Below the pieces are notes generated by a model that worked only from the letters and a program-made list of their open reading frames with translations, ran no database searches and was not told where the DNA came from. DNA of 55,000 bases. It comes from Glandiceps talaboti. Lineage: Eukaryota; Hemichordata; Enteropneusta; Spengelidae. Shown piece after piece: positions 21,265 to 33,690 of the stretch. The position numbers and the translations under genes are program-made. Location of the stretch: contig NC_135570.1 in NCBI RefSeq assembly GCF_964340395.1, positions 7,887,822 to 7,942,821 on the forward strand, in the 5' to 3' direction. Position 1 is the first letter of the stretch. Every line of letters begins with the position of its first letter.

Positions 21265-21437
21265 TCGTCAGCTGGTTTTCATAGTGTCGATGTATCATCT
21301 CCAATGCTAAACCGTCCACCATTTGATATTTGGTAAACAAACTTTATTATGTACTTTGGGTTTAATATATTCAGATTTTGTAATGGGAAGATTGCATATA
21401 CATCTATATATGTATGTTTTCCGTTTTTGTTGTTGGT

Positions 21438-21438
<1 letters not shown>

Positions 21439-21472
<34 letters not shown>
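21439..21472. repeat. Poly(T) tract
   Basis: A 34-bp T run. It may be the tail of a retroposed sequence on the reverse strand, but no body is recognised. Confidence 0.9.
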
Positions 21473-21479
<7 letters not shown>

Positions 21480-23228
21480 TTGCCGGATCCTTATAGTTTT
21501 CATCGGTGAAAACCACCACAATCGAATCTCTTCTTGGACTATATATTTGGACCAAAGTTTGTTTGAATCAAACTTTTTGTCCTGAGGCTGTCATAAGTTT
21601 ATACACATTTTTCCTTCTGTTTTAGTCGCCAGCAATTGTTGGCCATACACCTGTGTCTGTGAAATCAAATGATTCTCTCCTGACACTGTGCGCAGATCAT
21701 GCAGATGTGGACATATTAAAATCGTGATAAAGCAAGAGCGAATTGGGTAGATAGACCAGTTTTTGTAAACTTGGATAAAGAACCGAGGACCAGCTACCAC
21801 CGGATGTTGAGACTCAGTTATTACACGGCGCCAGGCTCTGAACAATTACAACACGGTATAAAACCATGATGGTTACTTGTCTGGTATCATGTAGCATGGA
21901 ATTATCATCGTTGTTTTTGAGCTTCAGAGAATCGACAGTCTGTCCTATTGATTCGCGTCTGATACAGGTTAACAGAGAAATCTAGATGTGTTCTGAAAAC
22001 ACTTTTTGAAACCCCCCCCCCCTAAAAAATATCATACTCGTACCTGTAGGAAAGTATGTCGAGGACCACCGTTTGTGTTGTAAATTTCCTCATGAACAAC
22101 GCCGCCTATAGCGTTGATATTTCACAACATACCGTTTGACACCTCATTGCATTCACATTGTACAGATAGCGGTATGGTAACGCAACCTTCTGTTCTGTGT
22201 ATTGTCGGTGTATCTCAAAGACAGTACCGTATTTGTACATTTCCTTTGTTATCTTATTCAGAGAGAAAGACGTTAATAAGTTCCGCTAAATAAAAAGAAA
22301 GAAAGAGCGCCACAGGAGAAGTACCACCAAATAGTAGTTAGTACCACAGAAGAAGGGCTGTATCTATGGCCCTATCGGCATTCAATTGTCATACCTGACT
22401 CATAAACAGACAATAGTTTGTCTCGGACGAAATAGATTTCCTTTGTGAAAGTATTCAAGTTCGATTTGTTTTCCATACATCCTAACTATAAGGGTCTAAA
22501 CCCTAAACACACATAAGCTCAGCTACTGTGCTGTTGTAAGCGAACGGGAAGTGGCAACGCCAAATCGAAGTTTACCTGTCGTGCGCAACTGCAGAAATTT
22601 TATGTTGCAATGAATAACAAGATGAAAACTTGGTTAAAAACTACAATTTTGGGAAGAGAAAGTATTAGAAGAAGACGAGAATACTCGCAATTAATTTAAA
22701 TTGTAGTAACTTTTTTGTCGTAAAGTACATCGTTATTCCTGTCAGCTACAGTACATCCCCATTGTACCTTCTGTCGGTGATTTCCGTGGTTGTAAAAGAA
22801 TCAATGAGTCGAGCCGATAGGTGTGGTGTAAGTGACGTCAGTTCTAATTTTTACTAAGACAAGAATTTACTCATACTCTCTGCTATGCCGCTGCACTCGG
22901 TAAAACATTTCACTATTCATCCGCAATGGTACAAATTTGTAGTTTTTTTAAAGTTAATGTTTAATTTTCAAACGTGCTTGATACAAATAAAATCGTGATA
23001 ATTTTCATCGAATTAGTAAATCAATGATTTAAAACCCTAAAATGTCCATTTAAATTCAGAAAGGAAAAAGTGGACGAAGAAAGAAGTGCGAAATTTAACC
23101 GATTAGTAATATTGAAAATATGATAACTTTGTTAAATACAATTAATATTAAGAATCAATCAATGTATTATTGATCCCCTATTTGGTTGCAAGCCTTTCAC
23201 TGAATGGGCGACATGTAATTATTAAATT

Positions 23229-23321
23229 ATGCAAATTAGATAAGTGTGTCCTGTGGCGGATGTATATATCACCCAGCGGTGATACGTACAACAACAGTGC
23301 ACGGTGTAATGTGGATTTGCA
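23229..23321 (+). promoter_or_regulatory. BICC1 core promoter and short leader (inferred)
   Basis: A perfect POU octamer ATGCAAAT (23229-23236) and a TATA-like GTATATAT (23262-23269) precede the start codon. If the TATA box is used, transcription would begin near 23295 and leave a leader of about 25-30 bases. A perfect CRE lies farther upstream at 22833-22840. All of this is motif-based inference. Confidence 0.4.
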
Positions 23322-23514
23322 ATGGCGGACAGTGTAGCAGTAGCGAACACTATGAGGGAATTGGTATACAGTAACAGAGACTACAGCCCAGAAAGAACAG
23401 AGACAAACATTCAGGAAACTATGGACGAGGCTCAGCTCATGAAAGAGAGGGACCCGGACGTTATAGAGGAAAGATTTCGAGTTGATCGCAAGAAATTGGA
23501 AGCGATGTTGCAGG
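23322..23514 (+). CDS. BICC1: Bicaudal-C (BICC1-like) first coding exon, gene continues
   Basis: Bicaudal-C proteins bind mRNA through KH domains and polymerise through a C-terminal SAM domain to repress or localise transcripts in early embryos and ciliated epithelia. This exon encodes 64 residues plus one base, starting MADSVAVANTMREL. It ends with EERFRVDRKKLEAMLQ, which is identical to the segment of human BICC1 immediately before its first KH region. The donor CAGG|GTAAGT follows (phase 1). The upstream residues are acidic and not conserved, as expected. The KH and SAM exons are not found in the remaining 31.5 kb. Identity rests on one 16-residue match, but that match is highly specific. 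Confidence 0.9.
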
Positions 23515-25587
23515 GTAAGTTTACAATATTAGTGCATGCATGTAGGTGTACACAGCTGATCGTCTCAAAGCCAGGCGACCCTTACGGAAGTTGCGATGTG
23601 ACAGTTTACTAGGTTTTCGCTGGGAAAGCGTTGTTGGTAACGCTTCGTTGAGCGATGCACCAGTCTGCAGTCATCGCGGGAGATCGCGATAAGTTGACTG
23701 CCACACAGTCCAGCTTGGTGAACGAGACCGAACTTTAGCAGGTTGACCTCAGTTCAACATTACCAAAACACGACAAGCGACTCAGTGCGAAAGTTTTCTT
23801 TACCGTGTTACCCGACCTTGACAAACGTATTTTGCTCATGACCATTAAGAATACATTGTTTTCCTGTCGGCGATCGACGCCAGTTCGTGAAATGTTTGGA
23901 ATCGGTAGTGAATACCGTTCATTAGAATGAAAGAAAGTCAATCGATATTGGTGCGCGATGTTTACGTTCGCCAACATATACCGTAAATGCATACCTGTTG
24001 ACTCAGTGGTATGTACGTATACTCCAGACATACTTCTAGGCTAATATACTTCGTCCATTCTAGTAAAACGCGACCACAGTCGAAACCCACAAATTTCATA
24101 GCCCTCGTATTTATGTCGTTTGGCATCTTTTCAAAACGTCATATAATCTATCGAAATCGTCCTTTTCAAACAGACAAGTGTCGTCTGCAACTCCATTTAT
24201 TTCTCTCTCAATTGTAAAAATGTGAATACTGAAGCTCAGTGGAACTCAATGAATGTAAAGTCAGTGAATGACACCTTTTGTTATTGTATTTTAAGGGACG
24301 GTACGGTCCTTTTTCCTTGCTGTCACTTCGCATGATTGTTTTACTATTTTAATGCACATACAAATGCAGTCGAGTAAAGTTAATCTGTTCTGTGTGGACT
24401 AGCATTGGTAAGCACATCACCACATAAATTGTTGCTCATAGCATTGTTAAAAAGCAATGCTTATAGTGAGGGTTCAGATTGAAGCACCTGTTTTGCCGAG
24501 AGTGGCGATTCACCAGTTTCAAACAATTAAAGGTAGAGCATAGTGGTGAATTGTATAATTCTGACAGACTGTGAATGGACTACGTGCTGTAGACAAAACT
24601 AGTGGTGTCCGTGTTTGTTTTGTCAGTTTGGTGGTGGTGTCGATACTGTCAAGTCAGTCCCCGTCTTACACATTGAAGGGCAATCACAATGAGCTGCTTG
24701 ATCAGACTTTATAGAATTACTGAGTCATATGTTGCTAAAAAGTTTTTCCCGTTTTTCGTTGAGAGTAAATGTGTGGAGGAATGATTCAATAGAATACAGT
24801 AAAGTAATGTCTTGTCTGTGACTGCTACAGCAGACAATAATGAAAGGAATATCTCAATTCAAAAGTATCTTACAGCGTCATGTGCACCAATTGAAAGGCT
24901 CCTCTGTTTAGCTGTCATCTTCTCTATTGAAAGCACTCTATAGCTGTCTTCTGTTTTTGGGAATAATGAAGATGGCTCCTGATAAGTAGCTTAGTCCACA
25001 ATGGTTGCATATCATCCATTCAAACTGTAAGACAAGCAAAATTGCAAACAAAAAGCTGTTTTGAATTTTTATGGCATTTCTGGTAGCTTCATTTGGCAAG
25101 GTTTACATGTGGGGTGACACTTTGGGGAATATAGCTTGACAGTTAGGTGAATAACAACATTAAGAATGACTTTTTTGGAAATTCGGTTTTCAGACCCATT
25201 TAGAATTAGCTGGCTGTGTTGTTTGTTCACTTTGTTTCAATATTAAAAGAACTTGGCCAGGGATTAGGTGTATTGCTGGCCTTTCCATCTGTTCAGAATT
25301 GCCTACAGGTGTGTTGATGTCATTGCATGCCACCTGTAGAATACTGCTAGCCAGACACCTTTAGTAGCCCTGAATTAGATAGAGGTCTGAAACAACAGAG
25401 TGTTAATTGTACAAGAACAGTTGAATGGTAATTGTTTTAAATAGGTGATACTAATTAACATAATTAAATTAATTAGAGAATAGCCCATCAATTAACAGTT
25501 TCAACAAAGAATGATTGGTGATTGAGTTTATGAGTATTGCTTTGATTTTATGGTTTACAGTAACAGAACAGATAGTTATTAGCTTGC

Positions 25588-26225
25588 TTTTCAAACTGCA
25601 CTACTAGTTTTAACTCAGAGCATTATATTTTTAATGAGACAACCAGCAATATGTTCACAGAAGATTGTTAAAATACCAATAATTAGACATTGTACATGTT
25701 AATTAGGGGTTGATTTTATCCAAATGTAGTACGGTAACAGGTTGATATGATTATGATCAAGAGATTTATATAGTGCCTAGTATCCATCATGTGATGATGC
25801 TGACTGGTGCTGTACAATGAATTCTGTCACAAATAAGCTCTCTTGAAATAGTAGTGATTTGAAAGTTTGGTGCAGAGCAGACAGTGTTTGGCAGTTGATT
25901 CCAAAGACTTGCGACAACGTAGCTGAAAAAACGATTTTCATATGATTTAATTCTTGTTCCGGGAACTATGAGTGTGAGTGATGTGTGATGACTTGAACGC
26001 AAAGATCTTGTAGGGTTGGATAAGTTCTGCAAGTTATTGAAGGTTGAAACAAATCGATCTTGTAAGGGGTGCTGATTTTAGGATGCATACTTTACAGCTA
26101 CGCAAATATGTTAACTCACAGATCATTCAGTACATGTTTAGAGTGTGTGATATTATGAGTCAATCATTACATGTATATCTAAACAAATAAGTTTTTTAAA
26201 AAATCGTTTCAGTTACAGCGAGTGT
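25588..26225. mobile_element. TTAA-type MITE copy, interrupted by a LINE fragment
   Basis: Left part (to about 25745) and right part (from about 26048) align in order with the element at 50105-50649. Shared blocks include CTGCACTA, the ATATTTTT region, GACATTGTACATGTTAATTA, GGTAACAGGTT, GGGTGCTGATTTT, TATCTAAACAAA and CAGTTACAGCGAGTGTA. The intervening 295 bp is absent from the other copy. Confidence 0.6.
25746..26040 (-). pseudogene. Truncated LINE 3' end (reverse transcriptase C-terminus)
   Basis: Read on the minus strand, the frame contains SLRSSHHTSLTLIVPGTRIK followed by FFSYVVASLWNQLPNTV. This is the characteristic R-LRS, VP-R-K, F-S, LWN-LP signature near the C-terminus of CR1/L2/Jockey-like non-LTR retrotransposon ORF2. 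A GGCACTATATAAAT motif typical of such LINE 3' tails follows at the low-coordinate end. Only the last ~80 residues remain; endonuclease and catalytic reverse transcriptase parts are missing, so it is dead. AGGTTGA occurs at both edges (25739-25745 and 26041-26047). Confidence 0.75.
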
Positions 26226-26983
26226 AGATTGAAAAGGCAGCTAATAACTAGGAGAAATTTTGATGGATGACTCCAATTCAGGGTCACTCTCGGATGAGAC
26301 TAAATCTCTTCTTATAACATATACAAATGGAATGGTTTTTGGGTGAATGACCCTTCATATTACATCCCTAGTGACTTTCTATTGAAATGTCATTCATAAT
26401 AGAACGCAAAGTTCAAAGACAAACAGGATGTACAGACAAAAAAAGTCTGAGTACTTATAGGGTTGTATGTTTTGTGTCATTTTTAGCAGTTTTTTTTTAA
26501 TTATATAGTAAGAACTCTAGAGCTATATAAAAGACAAACTTCTTTTTCCAATTTAATTTTATACAAGTTGCCAATTGTTAATAAAACATGACATTTACTT
26601 TAGGAAAATTTGTAGGAAAATGTCACTTTTTTATACCAGATTTTCCTTTTTCTGTTGCTTAGGTTGTAAGATATTTGTGAAAAAAGTGGTTAATAATTGT
26701 TTTTGGAGGGCAATATTGATGAACATTACGTGTGAATATTTAAGTGTTTTGTATTGCACATGTTGTGTTGGTGTTATGAAGTGATGATTCATGGAGTCAA
26801 AGACCTTGGGTCAAAGGTCAAAAACAATCACATTTATTTTTCAAACTGTGACAAATTGGACAAACAGGAAATTAAGTTTTCCTACTTTGATGAAGTTGAA
26901 CAGTTATAATTTTGTGGGTAGCAATTACTGGACAAGACAGTTGCCACTACCAGTGTTACATAGGTACATAGACATGCACCCAC

Positions 26984-27110
26984 ATACATACATACATACA
27001 TACATACATACATACATACATACATACATACATACATACATACATACATACATACATACATACATACATACATACATACATACATACACACATACACACA
27101 CACACTTTCA
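26984..27110. repeat. Microsatellite (CATA)n with ACAC tail
   Basis: About 25 CATA units followed by a short CA run. The Thr-Tyr-Ile-His frames are repeat-derived. Confidence 0.96.
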
Positions 27111-27289
27111 CATTCATACATAAATGTAGCTTATACTGCAATTAACTACAGAATGCAAGTTAACTTGTTGAGTGTTTTCTTGTAACAATGTTCAAATCTG
27201 TAGTTTTACTGGCCCCATTTGCACACTGTACTTACCTGGTATATCTAAAGTTTTATGAGTATAGTCATAATTAGATTGACTTTTGCACC

Positions 27290-27860
27290 TGTTTTACTAT
27301 TATGAATTTAGCTACCAGTAGATGGTTGTAGCAACTGTAACAGAGTTGACTGATAGCATAGTTTTACTATTTTTACATTTCAGGCAGGCAGGCAGTTGAC
27401 TGTAAAGTTTTCCTAATATGAATTTTGCTGGATAGTTGTGTCAAGTATAACAGACAGGCTGCTGATAGCTAAATCGTGCTTAGGTGAATTTATCCATTAT
27501 ACTGCAGGCTCTTTACTGGTGGCCAAGTTGTACAAATATGAACTTAGCTATTTAATTATATTGCTTGCAGTTCACTGGTGGTCAGATGTCACTAATATGT
27601 ACTCGGCTACTATCATTGTTACAGGCATAATGACAGTGACCAAATATTGATGGCCAATTTCATTAATATGAATTTAGCTATTATATTGCAGGCATGTGGT
27701 CTGTAACAGTGTAAGATACAAATGTTTGTGCCATGCTCAGCCAGCAGTCATCGTCGCAGTTAAGAAGCCTGATAGGACTGAACAACATGATGTATCTTAC
27801 AGTTTAGCAGGCTTGATGACGACCAAATTTTGCAAATATGAACTTGGCTATTTTATCATT
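27290..27860. repeat. Degenerate ~90-110-bp tandem repeat
   Basis: Recurring words AATATGAATTTAGCTA, TATTGCAGGCA, CAGTTCACTGGTGG and TGTAACAG appear about six times with variable spacing. Confidence 0.65.
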
Positions 27861-29646
27861 TCCTCTGTATTTCCTGCATGCAGTCCACTGATAGTTCATA
27901 GCATGTCTTTGCTTTTAAGATTTTAATATTAATCTGCATCGTTACACATGTCACCATAATTATGAATTACAGGATATTCCGTCTCATCAATTCCCACTTC
28001 CTTATCAGAAACTGATAATTTCCTATCGGGACATTCCGGATGAAATTGTGGAATGTAGCTATGGTTCCTTTCCATCTGTCGGCTTGCTAAGATTGCCGTC
28101 GGCTTACTAAGATTGAGAGTTTGTATCCTTGAGTACTGCGATAATACAACTTTTAAGATAGTGTCTGACCTTCATTACTACCTTAAGGAACAAAAATTAG
28201 TTCACTTCAGGGGCCTCTTTCTAAGTCATAAATAAACTGGCCTTTCTGGACTTAATTTCAAACAGATTATTGCCAAATCTATCATTGGTGACTTCCTATG
28301 TGTACTATACATTTATTGACTTCAGGTACATCGTTGTGTTTGTCCATCAGTAGCTATTCAAATATTAAAAAAACAAATATTTTGGTTATGAATTATGATT
28401 ATTGTGTACATTGTTATCTAATTTCATAGGTTATTTATTGTATGTGTATATTGAAAACTCATAACTAAATATGGCAACCGTGCAGTGCCTGTTCCCCTCT
28501 TGTGCTAGTGCTGAAATTACGTGACCAAAGTTGTTGTTTTATTGGAAATTTCATTTGAACCTCAGCAATGTTGTTGTAAATGTACTTAAGTTCCCCTCAC
28601 TTTATTGGGTTACCACATAAAATTATGGTACAGACTGTCAGTGTATAGGAAACCGTGTCGGTTTTACAAATTTTCTTCTCTTTGTTGCTGGTGTTTCCCA
28701 AACTTGAGGAATAAACGCTGCTCAACTAGAGCAAAGTTCAAGATATGATATAAATTTATTTGTTTACAAAAAAAATTGTTTTAAAGTGATTGGATTTTTC
28801 GATATCAAGGTTTCATGATATTGAGGATTGCCCTGATGGCAGATTTAAGAAAGACTTAGATAAACACACTAATGACGTGTTAAGTACAGAACACCCATTA
28901 ATGGTTCACCGCTATCTGTTTGAACCTTACTGGTTGTAATACATGGTGAGAAGTCTAGATATGACTGGAGTCTGATAAGATATCATAATGACCAAATACT
29001 GGAACAAAAACAAAAACATGGTGTGCCTGGCCTGGTTTTTCCAGTCATTGCACTGAGGGTTGATGCCAATATCAATCTGCATGTACAGGGATAGAACGTT
29101 TTACTGTTGTATACACCAATGTCAACCTGCATGTATATGCATAAAGTTTTGACAAAAAGCAGCAAGAAATTTCAATTTTGCTAGCTTGGAGTATAGTATG
29201 TGCAGTTTCTTTTGGTTTCTATGTAGTTGTATCAAAACAGAGCCAGCAAACACTACTATGAAACAGGCTGTATGTATGACTCTCCACAATTTCTACAAAA
29301 TAATGTGTTTTATATAAACTCATTTACTTCAATCCATTATACTAATTGATTACAAGTTATGCAAATACAAGGTATTCATTTGACAATTCACCAAGTATTC
29401 TGAATATTAATAATAGTAAGGATTGGTTCACACGTGGGACTGCTAATCTTTTGTAGAGAATTGATGTTGTTGTGTGAGTAAACAACAAATATTGAATATC
29501 TAATTATTTCAACACAAACACCATGAGGATAAGCTTCTTGTGCCATACATGTTATATTCTGTGGAGGTATTCAAATATATCGTACATGCTGATAGGTGGA
29601 CCTAGCCTAGATCGTGGAATATAGGGCTGGCAGGTCAATGGACGGC

Positions 29647-29998
29647 AAGGTGAATACAGGGCCAGGCCAATGGACTGCAGGGTGAATACAGGGCCAGACT
29701 GGTGGACTGCAGGGTGAATACAGGGCCAGATTGTTGGACTGCAGGGTGAATACAGGGTCAGATTGGTGGACTGCAGGGTGAATACGGGGCCAGGTCAGTG
29801 GACTGGTGGGTGAATATAGGGCCAGGCTGGTGGACTGCAGGGTGAATACAGGGCCAGATTGGTGGACTGCAGGGTGAATACAGGGCCAGGCTGGTGGACT
29901 GCAGGGTGACAACAGGATCAGGCCAATCGACTGCAGGGTGAATACAGGGCCAGGCTGATGGGCTGCAAGGTGAATACAGGGCCAGGCCAATGGACTGC
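29647..29998. repeat. 32-bp minisatellite, 11 units
   Basis: The unit is AGGGTGAATACAGGGCCAG followed by variable bases and TGGACTGC, exactly 32 bp. 11 copies fill 352 bp. The variable dinucleotides (CCAATG, CTGGTG, TTGGTG) define higher-order types. The 152-codon reverse-strand frame (WPCIHPAVHQ) is a repeat translation. Confidence 0.95.
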
Positions 29999-30694
29999 AG
30001 GGTGTACGTGATCTGATACAGTCAACTGAACAGCTTTGAGAGAGAGGGAGTAACTCTATAACCACGACTATAGTAAACTACACAACTTCATACAAATCTA
30101 TTGTGGTCAAAATGCTGATACAAAAGACAGTTCAGAAAACTAACACACAGTCTTCATTCACTAGTACAAGTACGCATACTTCATTGTGGTGCATAACATG
30201 GGACATGCCTTACATTGGTAACATAAGAGGCGTGTATATTGTAAGGACATAAGTTGAAGGTGCCTTGTCCCCCTTATCTCGTAAGCATAACTTCATTCCT
30301 GTACACTGGGTGAGACATAAGTACCAGTGAAATAATTTCATGTTTGAAAAATTAAAAATTGTGAGTGTCCATACATCTTTGTGAAACATTCTGTAATCAT
30401 TTCATAATATATGTACAATATTCAAGATCATTATATTAAATATTTAGCTCACCTTCCACCCCATCCCCCACCCCATCTTTTCCCATTTTGTTTGGATTTT
30501 TAGACACAACTAGGAAAAACTTAACAAGTGCCTGGAGAAATATTTAAAAGCAGTATGGTTGTAAATCTCTTTTTTAAATACATTCGTCAAAATCTGAAAT
30601 AATCAAAATTGACTCGCAGAAATTTGAATTATGAATATTCGCAGACAGACTGAATTTTGTCTTTGTATGGTGGTCAGAGATAGTTGCTTTATAC

Positions 30695-30835
30695 TACTAC
30701 TTGAAAGTACAGTGTTTTTGCTAAAGTTGGGCACTTCGGTCACAGAGAAATCAAATCTGGTAAAACTTGAATTGCGTTCCATACATTGTACCATGATGTT
30801 GTTTGGGTAGAGTGAGCTCTCGATTTTGAACTGCA
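30695..30835. repeat. Repeat family B, copy 3
   Basis: It begins ACAGTGTTTTTGCTAAAGTT, then CGGTCACAGA, TGGTAAAACTTG and CCATACATTGTACCATGAT, in the same order as 7813-7985. The right end is lost. A family A copy follows at 30862. Confidence 0.6.
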
Positions 30836-30861
30836 GTAAAAAATGTGTCATTTGTCAAATG

Positions 30862-31004
30862 AGAGAAAATATTTTGCTTGGGGTCAAATTGATCAAAACT
30901 TGTTTCTTGTGAGTCACATTTAGTAAGGGAACACCAAACTTTGGAGTGTCACTCGAAAATTACTGTGCATCAGTGGCACGTCAAAGTGGCTTAGAAAGCA
31001 AACT
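30862..31004. repeat. Interspersed repeat family A, copy 3
   Basis: Contains CTTGTTTCTTGTGAGTCAC, AGTAAGGGAACACCAAACTT, GTGTCACTCGAAAATTACT and CGTCAAAGTGGCTTAGAAAG. Confidence 0.7.
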
Positions 31005-32600
31005 GATTGGAAAAACCCTACAAAAACTGAGGAACTATAGAAGTAGATATCTTTTATTTACTGAAAACACTGCATTTACTGGATGAAAAGTTAACCCAGA
31101 CATACTTAAAGCCTATAAGTGTTTACATATACATATATATAATGTTTTCTTGAAACGATTCATTGATTATGTCAGAAACTGTCCAGTAGTAAGTGTCACA
31201 TACACACACAAGTATATTTTATATATCTATGGTGTCACTTTTGATTCATGTACATGTATTCATGTATTGTATTGTTTTTTTGTTTTTTTTGAAAGATACC
31301 CCAGGTGCAGTTTAGTTGTATAAACAAGTACTGTATATTATACACTCTGATAATTAATCCTGGACTATCTTAACAGAGAAAGTGGTGGTTGTAGGTGTGA
31401 TTACACTAAAGACAAATTGACTCTTTGGGAGGATGACATCCCAGAATCAGTTCATGGTATGATGTCAGAGGGCAAAGGTCAAAATATCAGAGGGCAAAGG
31501 TCAAAATGTGTGATATTGTATAGTTTTGTGTCAGAGTCGAGTTCCACATGCAGAACTGTATATTTCATTTTTCGGATATTGTCATGTGATTACGTATTAG
31601 TACTGTTGTTATGGCAACTAAATTTGAGTAATATTATATGATGGTGATCAGTACAAAATGTATGAATATTAAATTGTCCCTAACAAGGACATTTTCTTTT
31701 GCACAGTAACCCTTTAGGAATTTGTTACCAATGTCAAATTTTTTCATATGAAGTGTTGCACAGTTACTAAGTAACCAAATATTCATCTATTTTCTCATAA
31801 CTATATTGACAAGTGAAAAGGGGTATTTTGTAAGCGGTTTAAGATTTTGTGCAGTGGTAGCCTGTAGCGACTCCACCCAAACCCTACTAACTAGTTTTTA
31901 TCGTGCTGTATATGTACACAAATATCGTGTGATACATTGGCACAAGTTCAACACATTTTTGTCTCTGGGGCATTCTTTTAACTTGTATTATAGTTACAAC
32001 ATGAATACATTTGTTATCATTCAGTCGTGATTTATATATTGATTCTGTATACAGATAATGGGGTATAGATTTGTCAAATACTACTTATTAATAGCTGTGA
32101 TTGTTTTAGAGTTGAATGGACAGTACTGAATTAAGGTCACCGTGAGGTCACACTGTATCCCAGCTACAAGAACATATATTGGTTCTTGGCAGAAATCATT
32201 TAACCTTATGAACTCCGTGAATGTTTTATTGTCTGGTTGCCCAGGTAACATTAAACAATACGAATTCTTTTAAAGTATGTCTGTCTTTGTTTCCATGTTT
32301 TACTTGAAGTTGTGTGACCTCACCCTCTTTTCTCGATGTTTTTAAAAAGTTATACAAAAAAATGTTAATATGAATAGTTTTGAAATTGCCAACGCTGTTA
32401 AAGTCAATTATTAATATACACATGTTTACTTTACTCTTTACCTAAGTATTAAAGGCGGATTTAGTGAAAAGGGTTCATTTTTAGATGAAAATAGAACACT
32501 AGATTCCTTAAATGTCGTGTGGCAGAGTGTACATAAACATAGATATTTAAAAATGTCCTGTGTGTTTTGTTCACATGATATACTTCGAGATATTACACGA

Positions 32601-32800
32601 GTTGTGTTTGGCTTAGTGGTTAAAGCTTGGAGCTTTTACATACACATGTCAGGGTTTTAGTCAACTCTGGGTTCGATTAAATTTATTGTATAAACTGACC
32701 GAACAATGTACATTTTCCCTGAGCATTTTGATCTCCTGCTGCTTTGACACTGAACCCTTGAGGGGGCTGTCCTAACTAGGCCAGGGTTACCAATAGTATT
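32601..32800 (+). mobile_element. tRNA-derived SINE, copy 2 (diverged)
   Basis: A box TGGCTTAGTGG (32609-32619) and B-box-like GGGTTCGATTA (about 32670-32680) are present. The downstream body includes CGAACAATG and CACTGAACCCTTGAGG, as in the copy at 12380. No clear tail. Confidence 0.6.
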
Positions 32801-32819
32801 CCCTCTAGTAGTGAAACAC

Positions 32820-33215
32820 ACAATTTTGTGTTGTGAGTCAAACTGATTAAAAACTGAGTCACCACATAGAAAGATAGATAGGGGGAACCCAATTATAGGT
32901 ACATCGCAAGAAATTACTTTGTGTCAATCCTGGGGGTGGGGGGGGAGGGGGGTGGGGGTGGGGGTGGGGATATTTCCCAAATTTTCAGATGGGGTGCACA
33001 ACACAAGTTCAAACATTACATTTAACGATGTATACTCCAAAAACTAACCTATCTGTAGGGATTTCTAGTCACAGTTATCTGGTCATTTATTTTTATTTTG
33101 ATGCTATGAAGCTATTTGTAAAGATGACCCATTTAGGTGGCAAATACCTGTATGCCTCTCTACGGGAGTATCCACCCTGGTTATCAGTGGCATGTCAAAT
33201 TAGCTGAGAGGTAGA
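32820..33215. repeat. Family A copy 4, split by G-rich insertion
   Basis: The left blocks (GTGAGTCAAACTGATTAAAA, CATCGCAAGAAATTACTT, GTGTCAATCCTGG) stop at about 32934. The terminal block CAGTGGCATGTCAAATTAGC resumes at 33186. About 250 bp lies between, including a GGGGTGGGGG tract at 32932-32968. Confidence 0.6.
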
Positions 33216-33621
33216 TTTAGACATGCTACTGGTTCGTAATCAAACTTATAGTGTATAGTACTATGAATGAGGAATGATAACAGGTTTACCTGATGTCTTG
33301 TGCTTGTTATATCAAGACTGTCAACTACTATCAAAAACCCTTATCAAGTACAATACATCTTTTGTTCATTTGGACAACAAGAAACTATTATTTCTGGTTT
33401 TGACATGTTTTGTGCCCGCATGATAACACAAGACAAATATATGTATTGATACTTAGCTGTTGCTGTTGATAATCACATGTTTACTCTTGTCAATTTTAAA
33501 GTCTTCATGAATAATGTTTTGTGAAATCGTCTTCGTTTGTTATCACGGTTTCCACATTGTCAGCATACACAGATAAAGAAATACTAAATAGTGCATTTAG
33601 GAATATAACCGAACTCTGTGA

Positions 33622-33690
33622 TGTGAGAGTGCAAGTGTTGTGTACTCGGGGTATTTGCATGAGTGCTTGCAGTGTTCTCTGCAGCAGTAC
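33622..33690. repeat. Family C hairpin fragment (left arm only)
   Basis: GAGTGCAAGTGTTGTGTACT then CGGGGTATTTGCATGAGTGC closely matches the left arm at 11321-11375. The copy stops at GCAGCAGTAC, where a different inverted-repeat element begins. Confidence 0.7.

Larger units (their letters stand above)
19139..23220. other. Intergenic region, WAPL to BICC1
   Basis: No gene is supported on either strand. It contains a G tract (about 19552-19566), a (CATC)n tract, a T tract and a C tract near 22011. A perfect TGACGTCA lies at 22833-22840, about 490 bp upstream of the BICC1 ATG. Short open frames at 19259-19887 and 20010-20614 show no recognisable domain. Confidence 0.6.

Noticed and set aside
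29607-30065. 152-codon minus-strand frame with WPCIHPAVHQ-like repeats
   Set aside because: It is the 32-bp minisatellite, which stays open only because of its composition. The 32-bp unit shifts frame every copy, so no protein repeat is maintained by selection.
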